This document shows, piece by piece, positions 1 to 7,862 of a DNA stretch of 64,000 nucleotides. Within the stretch, counting starts at the first letter, position 1. The number at the start of each line of letters is the position of its first letter. A model generated the notes under the pieces. It was not told the origin of the DNA, did not search any database, and saw only the letters and a program-made list of their open reading frames with translations. The position numbers were made by a program, and so were the translations under genes. Source of the DNA: Clostridiales bacterium (lineage in GTDB: Bacteria > Bacillota > Clostridia > Christensenellales > JAISNN01); the NCBI GenBank assembly GCA_031275485.1, contig JAISOS010000073.1:1-64000 (forward strand), given 5' to 3'.

Positions 1-153
1 TTCTTGACCCACGTTAGGTTCCCCCTTTGATACTTTTTTTGCCTTCTCAACACTATTGTACCGAAGCCCCCCTCGCGGGTCTCTTTTTATCCGTTGCTTT
101 TCATTTTATAACTTGCCAATTGCTTAAAAAATATTTTTACGGCGTTAAATCAA

Positions 154-182
154 TTGCATTTATCATGTAAATGATGTATAAT
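154..182 (+). promoter_or_regulatory. Predicted sigma-A promoter of the first lipoprotein gene
   Basis: TTGCAT (154-159) and TATAAT (177-182) are separated by 17 bp in an AT-rich stretch, about 80 bp before the lipoprotein start. A small palindrome (ATCAT/ATGAT) lies in the spacer. The preceding 150 bp show no gene that I can support. Confidence 0.6.
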
Positions 183-261
183 AAAAAATAATTATAATGA
201 TTTAAGATTGTTAAAAATAGACTATAGGTTTACGTTCGCAAAAAAAGGAGAATCTCAAAAA

Positions 262-2355
262 ATGAAGAGGAAAATTTTTCTCATAACCGCGCTGATAATC
301 TGTCTTTCGTTCGTCTTTTCGTCGTGCGCGCTGTTGACACTGAACGAGGAGCGCCGCAGTAAAAATATCGTCGCGACGGTTTACTACACCGCCGGCAACG
401 GAAATGAATATTCGCGGAGCATAAACAGGCTTCGCCTTACGCAGACCGTCAATCAAGTTTTAAATCAGTATTACAACTATTACGGTAGCCTGCCCGACGG
501 CTTCGACATGGCCGAGGAGGTTGACGGAATTTTGGAGCAGCTTTGCGACTACGAGCTGACGGTTCTTTACGCTATAGACTATCTCTCGCAGGCAAAGGCG
601 GGATATATATATGCCGAAGGCGAGAATAAAGGCAAATGGAACGGAAACAAGGGCTACGCGTTTTTGGAAAATATCGTTCCCGACAATGCGTATACGGACG
701 CGAACAAGGACGTCTGCAACGGCGCGGTAAAAGCCGAAAGCGCGGTTTTGACCCGCGCGGAATTTGATAAGGTAATAAAGAACACGAATGAGCAGTACGA
801 AACGCTGTTCAAGGAATATTTGAGCACCGTCGAGGCGGAGCAAAAAGCGCGCGAGGACGCGAAGAAGGACGAGGCGGATGAAATCGACGAGGGTGAGGAT
901 GAAAAAACTTTGACTCCGCACATCGTTAAGACTGCCGAGGAGGAGGAATTCGAGTACGACGCCGAAATAGAGGAGATAACCAAGCGTTATCCCGACGATT
1001 ATTTGGAATTCACGGGCATAAACGAGGCCCAAAAGAACGGCGACGCGAAAGAAGCGTCAAACCGCAAGGACGCATGGAACAGGACGAAATCGGCTTTGAC
1101 AAAGGCGTTTATAGATTACGATTACCTTTTGGAGCAGGCGCTGGAAAGTATGGTTATATACGAATACAAGCGCGAACTTACGAGCTATAAAAAAGTAACC
1201 GAGGGGGAGATAGAGGCTTATTTACAAAAAATTATAGAAGAGAATAAGAAAACCTACAAAAAAACGGACGACTACGTTACCGCTATGAACTCATCCTACG
1301 ACGGTATTTATTATCACAAAAACGTTGACGGCAAATATTTTTACGTCAGAAATATAGTTCTTACCTTTGACGAGGCGACGCTTGCGGCGGTGAACGCTTA
1401 CATTCAAAACAATTATAAGGACGCGGACGCGGCGGAAGCGGATCCAAAATTTGTGAAAATGGTAGAGGATCTTGCGAGAGACATAAAGGTCAACGTTTCA
1501 AATATATTCTACGATCCGAATGACGGAACATTGCTGTTTTATAAGCCCGACGAATCGTTTTTTAGCGAGAAAGAATTGGAGGATATAGAGCAATTAAAGG
1601 CGGAAATAGCCGACGAGGAATGGGGTAACGCGGAATTTATAGAGAAAATAGAGACTGAATGGGAGGAAAATCCGCGCATAATATTCTTGCTTTCGGCGGC
1701 GGTAGGAGTATCCGACGCGTATGTCGTCGAGGGCGTAAGCGCGGCTATGATTTTGGATATTTACGCGAAGTATATGGAAAAGGTGGAAGAAAACAGAATC
1801 ACAAACGAAGAGAGCGATTTAATCTACGCGAAAAATATACTCGAGGCGTTTGACGCGTGGTTTTACGCGCTGAACGAGGACGGCGAGTCTTCTTTCAATT
1901 CCGCTCAGGGTTATTTCGTATATGAGGACGTCGGCTATTATAAGTCGTTTTTGGATCTAAGCGACGCGCTTTACGAAAGCGGCTTGGGCGGAATCGGCGG
2001 CGGTAACGCCGTGGGGAATTATTATTATGAGGAAAGCGGTAAAAAAGCGTATGGAAAGGCGTCGCGCGCGGGCTATCATATGCTTATGATTTCATACGTG
2101 CCTTTCGGACAGGAATCGGACGTCGTTCTTGACGACGGTTCGGGCGACGGCACGCTCGGCTTGGATCATATCCTCGACTATTATGCGGACGCGGATAATG
2201 ACGTTAGAACGGCTATCAAAAACATTTTGCAAGAGGAGAGCGACAACAACCTCTACTTTGTGGAGCAGAGGAGTGTGTTACGGTTAAAAGACGAGGGCAG
2301 AGCAAGATATGAAACCGTTGAAAAAAATTATAAGGATTTGAAAAAATCGTCGTAA
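262..2355 (+). CDS. Large secreted lipoprotein, possibly PrsA/SurA-like foldase
   Basis: The start is taken at ATG 262 because AAAGGAG lies at 244-250; an upstream TTG at 208 has no ribosome site. The 697-residue product starts with a basic end, a hydrophobic stretch and the lipobox FSSC, so it should be lipid-anchored on the outer face of the membrane. The N-terminal third (residues about 35-115) has the helical pattern of SurA/PrsA N-domains. Two later segments, YFYVRNIVLTF (about residue 355) and GYHMLMISYVP (about residue 615), resemble the first strand of parvulin rotamase domains, each placed where a PpiC domain could sit. A Glu/Lys/Asp-rich linker lies around residues 195-250. Lipoprotein status is seen in the sequence; the foldase role is inference from weak similarity and catalytic residues cannot be confirmed. 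It is a single gene, followed by a perfect inverted repeat. Confidence 0.75.
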   Translation: MKRKIFLITALIICLSFVFSSCALLTLNEERRSKNIVATVYYTAGNGNEYSRSINRLRLTQTVNQVLNQYYNYYGSLPDGFDMAEEVDGILEQLCDYELTVLYAIDYLSQAKAGYIYAEGENKGKWNGNKGYAFLENIVPDNAYTDANKDVCNGAVKAESAVLTRAEFDKVIKNTNEQYETLFKEYLSTVEAEQKAREDAKKDEADEIDEGEDEKTLTPHIVKTAEEEEFEYDAEIEEITKRYPDDYLEFTGINEAQKNGDAKEASNRKDAWNRTKSALTKAFIDYDYLLEQALESMVIYEYKRELTSYKKVTEGEIEAYLQKIIEENKKTYKKTDDYVTAMNSSYDGIYYHKNVDGKYFYVRNIVLTFDEATLAAVNAYIQNNYKDADAAEADPKFVKMVEDLARDIKVNVSNIFYDPNDGTLLFYKPDESFFSEKELEDIEQLKAEIADEEWGNAEFIEKIETEWEENPRIIFLLSAAVGVSDAYVVEGVSAAMILDIYAKYMEKVEENRITNEESDLIYAKNILEAFDAWFYALNEDGESSFNSAQGYFVYEDVGYYKSFLDLSDALYESGLGGIGGGNAVGNYYYEESGKKAYGKASRAGYHMLMISYVPFGQESDVVLDDGSGDGTLGLDHILDYYADADNDVRTAIKNILQEESDNNLYFVEQRSVLRLKDEGRARYETVEKNYKDLKKSS

Positions 2356-2416
2356 GAGACGGCGCATTGTCAAGAGAGTCATACCGTAAACGGCGGCGGA
2401 ACGCGGCGCGCGATAC

Positions 2417-2470
2417 CCGAAAGAGTTTTTAAAAGACGGATAAAATGCCGTCTTTTAAAAACTCTTTCGG
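2417..2470. repeat. Perfect 23-bp inverted repeat after the lipoprotein gene
   Basis: Arms 2417-2439 and 2448-2470 are exact reverse complements around an 8-nt loop. The hairpin would be very stable but has no following T-run, so it is not a classic intrinsic terminator. Each arm contains AAAGAGTTTTTAAAAG, which resembles the 'head' of family A repeats, so it could be two heads joined in opposite orientation. It could still end transcription or protect the 3' end of the mRNA. The rest of the 406-bp gap (2356-2761) holds only family A copy A1. Confidence 0.75.
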
Positions 2471-2664
2471 CGGTTTCCGGTTTGTTTTATCGGGAGTATC
2501 TTTTTTGTAAATTTCTTGGATGCCTCCCCCTTTCAAAAAGTGCGGGACTAATCGGGGACTTTGTAGCGGGGGTTCGGCAAAAAAGCGCAACCGCAGGTTT
2601 CGATTATATTTCGCAAAAAAAAACTTGTCGCAACGCTCGACTCGAACAGAGTTGCAAAAAATGG

Positions 2665-2720
2665 AAGTTTTTGAAAAAAGGCGCGGCGGGGGAATTTTTT
2701 TCAAAAAAGGTTTTCTTGCA
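2665..2720 (+). repeat. Family A repeat A1, degenerate
   Basis: AAGTTTTTGAAAAAAGG head followed by GCGCGGCGGGGG and a weak arm pair. Its tail faces the trmN6-like start, 42 bp away. Confidence 0.5.
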
Positions 2721-2761
2721 TAGCTTTTCCTTTTTTCAAAAAATGCGGAGAGTTTCGAAAA

Positions 2762-3457
2762 ATGTTAAAACCGGGAGAAAGTTTTGACAGCCTTGAATAC
2801 AAGGGGCTTGGCATAATTCAGCGCGCGGAGTTGTATCGTTTTACCTCGGATGCGGTCGCTTTGGCAAACTATGTTAAGGCACGTCCGACGGACAGGGTTT
2901 TGGATTTGGGTTCGGGCTCGGGCATTATCGGCACGCTGATTGCCGCAAAGCGCGGCGCATCCGTTGTCGGCGTGGAGATACAGGCGGAGTTGTGCGATAT
3001 GGCGGAGCGTAGCGCGCAAATAAACGGCTTGTTGGAAAAACTGGAGTTTTTGAATATGCGGGTGCAGGACGCGCGAGACGCGAGTGCGGATGTCGGTAAA
3101 CCGTTGCCGCGCGGAGGTTTCGATGCAATCGTTTCCAATCCGCCCTACGGGAAAAGAGCGGACGCGGCGGGTATATCCAATATGTCTGAGGCAATCGCGC
3201 GCGCCGAATGTGAAATTACGCTCGGCGAAATCGTAGCGGCGGCGGCGTTCTTTTTGCGGTTCGGCGGGCGGTTCTATACCGTGATAAAAATGCGGCGCCT
3301 GGCGGAAATCCTGTCGCTTATGACCGCGAATAAGATTGAGCCGAAGGAACTGATTCTAATAATTAACGCGCCGGATAAACCGCCCGATACCGCTCTGATA
3401 TGCGGTATACGCGGTGGCAAAACTGGTATGAAAACGTCGCTACGATATAATTTTTAG
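2762..3457 (+). CDS. tRNA1(Val) adenine-N6 methyltransferase-like protein (TrmN6/YfiC family)
   Basis: A 231-residue SAM-dependent methyltransferase. SAM motif I is DLGSGSGIIG (about residues 43-52) and the N6-adenine catalytic motif is NPPY (about 125-128), preceded by FDAIVS. Family members methylate adenine 37 of tRNA-Val; in Firmicutes this type sits next to rsmI, as here, which supports a tRNA/rRNA modification role. Start ATG 2762 is preceded by GGAG at 2747-2750. The basic C-terminal end is typical. Length matches the family (about 230-250). The exact substrate cannot be read from sequence alone. Confidence 0.85.
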   Translation: MLKPGESFDSLEYKGLGIIQRAELYRFTSDAVALANYVKARPTDRVLDLGSGSGIIGTLIAAKRGASVVGVEIQAELCDMAERSAQINGLLEKLEFLNMRVQDARDASADVGKPLPRGGFDAIVSNPPYGKRADAAGISNMSEAIARAECEITLGEIVAAAAFFLRFGGRFYTVIKMRRLAEILSLMTANKIEPKELILIINAPDKPPDTALICGIRGGKTGMKTSLRYNF

Positions 3458-3465
3458 GGAGAAGA

Positions 3466-3520
3466 GAAGGGGCTTATACGGGGTCTTTTCTTGGGAGAAA
3501 AGGCTTTCCCCCGCATAAAA
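3466..3520 (+). repeat. Family A repeat A2 between trmN6-like gene and rsmI
   Basis: Contains GAGAAAAGGCTTTCCCCCGC and a GCATAA tail that ends 1 bp before the rsmI start. It fills almost the whole gap, so it would lie in the translation start region of rsmI mRNA. Confidence 0.65.
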
Positions 3521-3521
3521 A

Positions 3522-4448
3522 ATGCGAGAAAAAGGAATACTTTACGTGGTAGCCACGCCGATAGGTAATCTCGGCGATATATCGGGACGCGCTTTAGATA
3601 CGCTGTCGTCGGTCGATATAATAGCGGCGGAGGACACCCGCCGTTCGGGGCTTATGCTGTCGCGGTTAGGGATCAAGAAACCGCTTATAAGCTATTATAA
3701 GGAAAAGGAAAAGAGTCGCGCCGTTCTTATAGTCGATAGACTGAAAGAGGGGAAGACCGTCGCCCTGATTTCCGACGCGGGTACGCCCTGTGTTTCCGAT
3801 CCGGGCGCGGAGCTTGTCAGACTCGCGAGAGAGGAGGGCATACCCGTTTCGCCGATTCCGGGTGCGTGCGCGGCGACGGCGGCGTTTTCGGTCAGCGGTA
3901 TCGGCGGAAACGGATTCGGAGGATGCGGCAAACACGAAAACGGCGAACGCGAATACGAAAGCGACGGAGGTAAATGCGGGAACGGCGGACGCGGCGAAGG
4001 TTTGAGCGGCTATGTTTTCATCGGTTTTTTGCCGCGAAAGGCAAAGGACAGGAAATCCTTAATCGGAGCGTTCGTCTCGTCGCCGCTACCTTTGATTTTT
4101 TATTCCGCGCCGCACGACGCGCAAAAGGATTTGGAATTTTTATACGGCGAACTGGGCGCGCGGCGCGTATATATAATGCGCGAAATGACAAAAATTTACG
4201 AGGAAATAATAACGGGCGTTTTGGGGGAGTTATTACTTGAAAATCCCAAGGGCGAATTCGTCGTGATAGTCGAGGGAGCGGGCTTTGCGCCGCCGCCGTC
4301 CAATTTGACGGAAGAGGAGGAACTTGCGGAATTGTTGGCGGGCGGGATGTCTTCGAAAGAAGCCGTAAAGACGGTTGCGAAAAACCGTAAAACGGCGAAG
4401 GACGTAATTTACAAAAAATATTCGACAATGAAAAAAAATGACGAATAA
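3522..4448 (+). CDS. rsmI: 16S rRNA (cytidine1402-2'-O)-methyltransferase
   Basis: 308 residues of the tetrapyrrole-methylase-fold rRNA methyltransferase RsmI (YraL). Family motifs are VVATPIGNLGDI (residues 9-20), AEDTRRSG (about 36-43), SDAGTPCVSDPG (about 84-95) and the helical C-terminal domain with SSKEAVKTVAKN. It methylates the 2'-OH of C1402 in the ribosomal P site. Odd: residues about 126-161 are a Gly/Asn/Glu-rich low-complexity insert (nt 3897-4003) placed between the IPGACAATAAFSVSG segment and the FIGFLPRK segment, where normal RsmI continues directly. Start ATG 3522 matches the family start; no strong ribosome site is visible because a family A hairpin abuts it. The 3' end of the gene is partly repeated downstream. 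Confidence 0.93.
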   Translation: MREKGILYVVATPIGNLGDISGRALDTLSSVDIIAAEDTRRSGLMLSRLGIKKPLISYYKEKEKSRAVLIVDRLKEGKTVALISDAGTPCVSDPGAELVRLAREEGIPVSPIPGACAATAAFSVSGIGGNGFGGCGKHENGEREYESDGGKCGNGGRGEGLSGYVFIGFLPRKAKDRKSLIGAFVSSPLPLIFYSAPHDAQKDLEFLYGELGARRVYIMREMTKIYEEIITGVLGELLLENPKGEFVVIVEGAGFAPPPSNLTEEEELAELLAGGMSSKEAVKTVAKNRKTAKDVIYKKYSTMKKNDE

Positions 4449-4571
4449 AGACGAAAACCGGGAAGAATGAAGAATTCGATTTACAAAAAAATATTCGGCG
4501 GCATAAAAAAGCCGAAAAGAAGAGTGAAAACGAAAAGTAACAGAGATTGTAATTTGCAAAAAAATATTCGG
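4404..4571 (+). repeat. Tandem array of about 72 bp derived from the rsmI 3' end
   Basis: The sequence AATTTACAAAAAATATTCG in the last codons of rsmI (4404-4424) recurs at 4478-4498 and 4549-4571 with a spacing of 74 and 71 bp. Flanking purine-rich sequence is also alike (GACGAAAACCGG, GAGTGAAAACGAAAAG). The first unit is coding, the other two lie between rsmI and hisC. Confidence 0.75.
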
Positions 4572-4612
4572 CAAGGTTGAAACGGCGCGAAAAAGACGCA
4601 CGAGGGAATATC

Positions 4613-5698
4613 ATGAAATTTTCCGAATTGCTTAAGGGGCTTACTCCCTATACTGCGGGAGAGCAGCCTAAGAATAAAAAATATATAAAGCTCAACACCA
4701 ACGAAAACGCCTATCCGCCTTCGCCGTCCGTGCGCGGAGTATTGGCGGCTTTCGACGCGGACGCGCTCAGACTCTATCCGGATCCCGACGCGTCGGAATT
4801 GAAGCTCACGCTTGCCGAGCGGTACGGTTTAAGTCCCGAAAATATTTTTACTGGAAATGGTAGCGACGAGATTTTGGGCTTTTGTTTTCCGGCGTTTTTC
4901 GACCGCGAAAGCCCGCCCGTGCTGTTTCCGGACGTCACATACAGTTTCTATCCCGTGTACGCCGCTCTCTACGGCATACCCTACAAGACGCCTCCTCTTC
5001 GCGCGGATTATACGGTGGACGCCGCTTGCTATTCGCCTCTCGTTTCACCCTCGCAGGGAGTGATTATAGCCAATCCCAACGCGCCCACGGGCATAGCGCT
5101 TCCGCTTTACGGAATAGAGGAAATTCTCGTGCAAAACCGCGAAACCGTCGTTATCGTAGACGAGGCTTACGCGGAATTCGGCGGCGTTACCGCGATGCCT
5201 CTGATTGACGAATACGACAATCTTTTAGTCGTGCGCACGTTCTCCAAGGCCTATTCGCTCGCGGGCATACGCTGCGGCTACGCGGTTGGGCAAAAGCCGT
5301 TGATAGACGCGCTCGGCGTTATAAAAAACAGCTTTAACAGCTACACGCTTGACAGTCTGACGATAAAGATCGCCGCCGCCGCATGTCGAGATATGGAATA
5401 CTACGATATGATTAACGAGCGGATAGCAAACATACGCGACGGTGCGGCGCGAAGATTGAGAGCGGACGGTTTTACCGTACTCGATTCGGCGGCGAATTTT
5501 TTATTTCTGAAAAAAGACGGCGTGTGCGGTGAACGGCTTTTTTCCGCGCTCAAAGAACGCGGGATTCTGACGCGGCATTTTAAGGGTTCGCGCACCTCCG
5601 ATTTTATCAGAGCTACCGTCGGAACGGACACGGAAACCGAGGTTTTTTGCGGCGCCGTAAAGGAAATCGCGGACGGTATTTTGCATGGGAAAGGGTGA
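4613..5698 (+). CDS. hisC: Histidinol-phosphate aminotransferase
   Basis: 361-residue fold-type I PLP aminotransferase that converts imidazole-acetol phosphate and glutamate to histidinol phosphate. Motifs: LNTNENAYPPSPSV (about 27-40), GNGSDEIL (81-88), NPNAPTG (154-160), DEAYAEF (183-189) and the PLP lysine in TFSKAYSLAGIR (K212), with the phosphate-binding Arg at the end of that motif. Start ATG 4613 is chosen over TTG 4577 because GAGGGA (4602-4607) precedes it and the protein then starts at the usual place. No other his gene is in the window, so the pathway genes are elsewhere or the enzyme is a broad aromatic aminotransferase; the sequence does not decide this. Confidence 0.92.
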   Translation: MKFSELLKGLTPYTAGEQPKNKKYIKLNTNENAYPPSPSVRGVLAAFDADALRLYPDPDASELKLTLAERYGLSPENIFTGNGSDEILGFCFPAFFDRESPPVLFPDVTYSFYPVYAALYGIPYKTPPLRADYTVDAACYSPLVSPSQGVIIANPNAPTGIALPLYGIEEILVQNRETVVIVDEAYAEFGGVTAMPLIDEYDNLLVVRTFSKAYSLAGIRCGYAVGQKPLIDALGVIKNSFNSYTLDSLTIKIAAAACRDMEYYDMINERIANIRDGAARRLRADGFTVLDSAANFLFLKKDGVCGERLFSALKERGILTRHFKGSRTSDFIRATVGTDTETEVFCGAVKEIADGILHGKG

Positions 5699-5711
5699 GA
5701 TTTTTTTAATT

Positions 5712-5773
5712 TACCCGGCGGAAACCCTTTGTTCGCAAAAAGGGTTTCCGCCGCGCCCTTATCCCAAAATACT
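5712..5773 (-). repeat. Family A repeat A3 after hisC
   Basis: Perfect 14-bp arms (5717-5730 and 5739-5752, GGCGGAAACCCTTT) around an 8-nt loop. The tail faces the hisC stop 14 bp away and the degenerate head (reverse of CCCTTATCCCAAAATACT) points away. Confidence 0.8.
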
Positions 5774-6040
5774 CAACGTAATATTTAAAACGTATCTACG
5801 AAAGCGTTCGTTATAAAGACCGTCCGAATATTTCCTTTTAAATGCGCCGAAAAAGTCCCTTTTTAGACCCGCACGGCGTGCGCGGCAAAAGAAATGCCGC
5901 TTTAAACGGTGGAACAAAGTCCTGTTTGAATAGGAAATTTATAGGGCGTATCCGTAAAAAGGATTCGGCGCGTCGTTCGCGGGACTGCGCTGCTTATGCA
6001 ATGTCGATTTATAACGGATATAATATATTAAATATTATGA
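5774..6040. other. Gene-free part of the hisC to YbhN-like gap
   Basis: No supported gene. The right part holds CGATTTATAACGGATATAA (6003-6021), the terminal motif of family B repeats, and AT-rich TAATATATTAAATATT. The remainder may be a decayed family B copy, but the match is weak. Confidence 0.4.
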
Positions 6041-6100
6041 AGGTTTTTTAGAGAGGGGCATCGGGGGACTTTTGTTCGCAAAAGGTTCTCCGTGCATAAA
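6041..6100 (+). repeat. Family A repeat A4
   Basis: AGGTTTTTTAGAGAGGGG head, then GGGGGACTTTTG / CAAAAGGTTCTCC arms and a TGCATAAA tail that ends 30 bp before the next gene start. Confidence 0.65.
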
Positions 6101-6130
6101 TCTCCTCATTAAAAAAATCTAAGGTAAGAA

Positions 6131-7387
6131 ATGAAAGACAAGCTGATCCCGTTAATTATCGGCAAGGGACCGGAGAAAAAGTGGACGTTGAACAAAGCGT
6201 CGCGGGTCGCGCTTTTCATCGTCAGTTTTTTCGTCGCGGGTTATGCGCTTTTTGTTTCCTTGTCGTCGGGCGGCAGGGTAGTCGGTTTGAGCGGTTTTTT
6301 ATCGGCGGTTACGGCGAACGGCGGCTGGTTTCTCATAGCGGTTTTGCTGTTTTTGACGGTAATTTTGGCGGAGACGGCGCGGTTTGTCATTTTGATTTAT
6401 GCGACGAAAAAGACATTCCGCCCTGTCTTAGCGTTCAGAACCTTTATGATAGGCAGGTTTTATAGTGCGGTAACGCCTTTCGCGAACGGCGGACAGGGCT
6501 TGCAGGCGCGGATTTTAACGGATGCAAAGCTGGGTAAGGCGGTCTCTTTCAGCGTACCGTTCTCACAGGTTTTTTTAAAGACGCTGACGTGGAACATATT
6601 ACTTTTGATTTTTTTTATTTTCAACTCGCAGGAAATACAGGGCTTGAAGTGGTGGGCGCTTGCGGGTTTGGTTTTCAACGGCATATTTCCACTTTTATTC
6701 TTTATATTTTCTGTCAACGAAAAGGCGGCGAAGCGCATAATCGCCGCAGTTTTAAAGCTAGGTACGCGCGTAAAAATTGTAAAGAACTACGATGCTTTTT
6801 TGGGCGGCGCATGGAGCTTTTTAGAGGATCTGAGTATATCGGTAAAGAGTATCGTTCGCAATTTGCGACCGTTTCTCGCGTTGCTGCTACTGTACGGCGT
6901 CGAGTTTATGGCGGTTATGAGCATACCCTATTTTCTGTTCAAGGGAGCGGGCGCGGACGTAAGTTACAATTTTATGCTCATATCGTATATGTACATATAC
7001 CTTTCCACGACGTTCCTGCCCATACCGGGCGGCGCGGGCGCTTACGAGCTACTTTTTCTCACTATGTATTCGGCTCTCGCGGGCGACGGTATGGCGTATT
7101 GGCTGATGTTCACCATGCGTTTTTTTACGTATTTTTTCTATATAATAGGCGGATATATCGTGCAGTTGGTCGATTCGGCGCTCAAATACGCGCGGAAACG
7201 CCGAGAAATCCGTAGACTCATAGCGGAGCATACCGAGAAGGAAAACCGAAAAAACGAGGCGGCGCGAACGGCTGAAGGCTGTGAGGAGAGCGGCGGGAAG
7301 ACGGACGAAAAAACGATGAAAAAAGTGATAAAAAACAACGGTACGGGGATTGGGAAAGATACAAAAAACGGTAAAAAAACGACGTAG
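6131..7387 (+). CDS. YbhN/UPF0104 family (MprF flippase-like) integral membrane protein
   Basis: 418 residues with about eight hydrophobic segments between residues 20 and 350. The pattern RFYSAVTPFANGGQGLQA (about residues 111-128) followed later by STTFLPIPGGAGAYE (about 294-308) is the hallmark of the lysylphosphatidylglycerol synthase transmembrane region (YbhN, UPF0104). No soluble aminoacyl-transferase domain follows, so it is a stand-alone flippase-like domain; the transported lipid is unknown. AAGGTAAG before ATG 6131 supports the start. The last 50 residues are a Lys/Asn/Glu/Thr-rich low-complexity tail, and similar A-rich sequence continues past the stop as if the tail had grown by repeat expansion. 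Confidence 0.85.
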   Translation: MKDKLIPLIIGKGPEKKWTLNKASRVALFIVSFFVAGYALFVSLSSGGRVVGLSGFLSAVTANGGWFLIAVLLFLTVILAETARFVILIYATKKTFRPVLAFRTFMIGRFYSAVTPFANGGQGLQARILTDAKLGKAVSFSVPFSQVFLKTLTWNILLLIFFIFNSQEIQGLKWWALAGLVFNGIFPLLFFIFSVNEKAAKRIIAAVLKLGTRVKIVKNYDAFLGGAWSFLEDLSISVKSIVRNLRPFLALLLLYGVEFMAVMSIPYFLFKGAGADVSYNFMLISYMYIYLSTTFLPIPGGAGAYELLFLTMYSALAGDGMAYWLMFTMRFFTYFFYIIGGYIVQLVDSALKYARKRREIRRLIAEHTEKENRKNEAARTAEGCEESGGKTDEKTMKKVIKNNGTGIGKDTKNGKKTT

Positions 7388-7620
7388 AAAATGACGAAAA
7401 CGATAGAAAAAACGATGAAAAATACGGTAAAAAAGCATAGAAAACGGCGGCGAAAGCGGCAAAAAACACTATAAGGACAACATAGAAAGCGGAAATGGAA
7501 ACGACGCGGCGAACGATACGGAAAATGTAAAAAAAATTGAGAAATGAAGTAAGAAGCGTTTCTTTTACCGGCGACGATCGGAAAAGGTCAAAAACCGCCA
7601 AAAAAAGCGAAAAAAGGAAT
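7307..7620. repeat. A-rich degenerate repeats spanning the end of the YbhN-like gene
   Basis: GAAAAAACGATGAAAAA occurs near 7307 and again near 7405, and purine-rich AAAACG/AAAAAC words dominate to about 7620. The 475-bp gap to the next gene (7388-7862) has no gene that I can support; its last 100 bp hold only GC-rich sequence and the next gene's ribosome site. Confidence 0.5.
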
Positions 7621-7862
7621 GAACCCCCTATGAAAAAGAAGTAATATCCGATTTAAAATATAGCCGTACAAAAATACGTCAAAAAAGAAAGCGCGTCGGC
7701 GTGGCGAAACAATGAACACGGAAAGCGAAAGCCGGTCAAGCCTTTTTGAAAAGGCGAAGTCGTCAAGTCGGCGGCGGGGTATTTGCGGTCTCTTTTTTTC
7801 AAAAGAAGATTTAACCGCCGCGAATCCTTAACAGACGCTCTTCACAAAAAATCGGAGACTGT

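Noticed and set aside
5842-6051. A 69-codon frame upstream of the YbhN-like gene
   Set aside because: No ribosome site, basic random-like composition, ends in a family B end motif.
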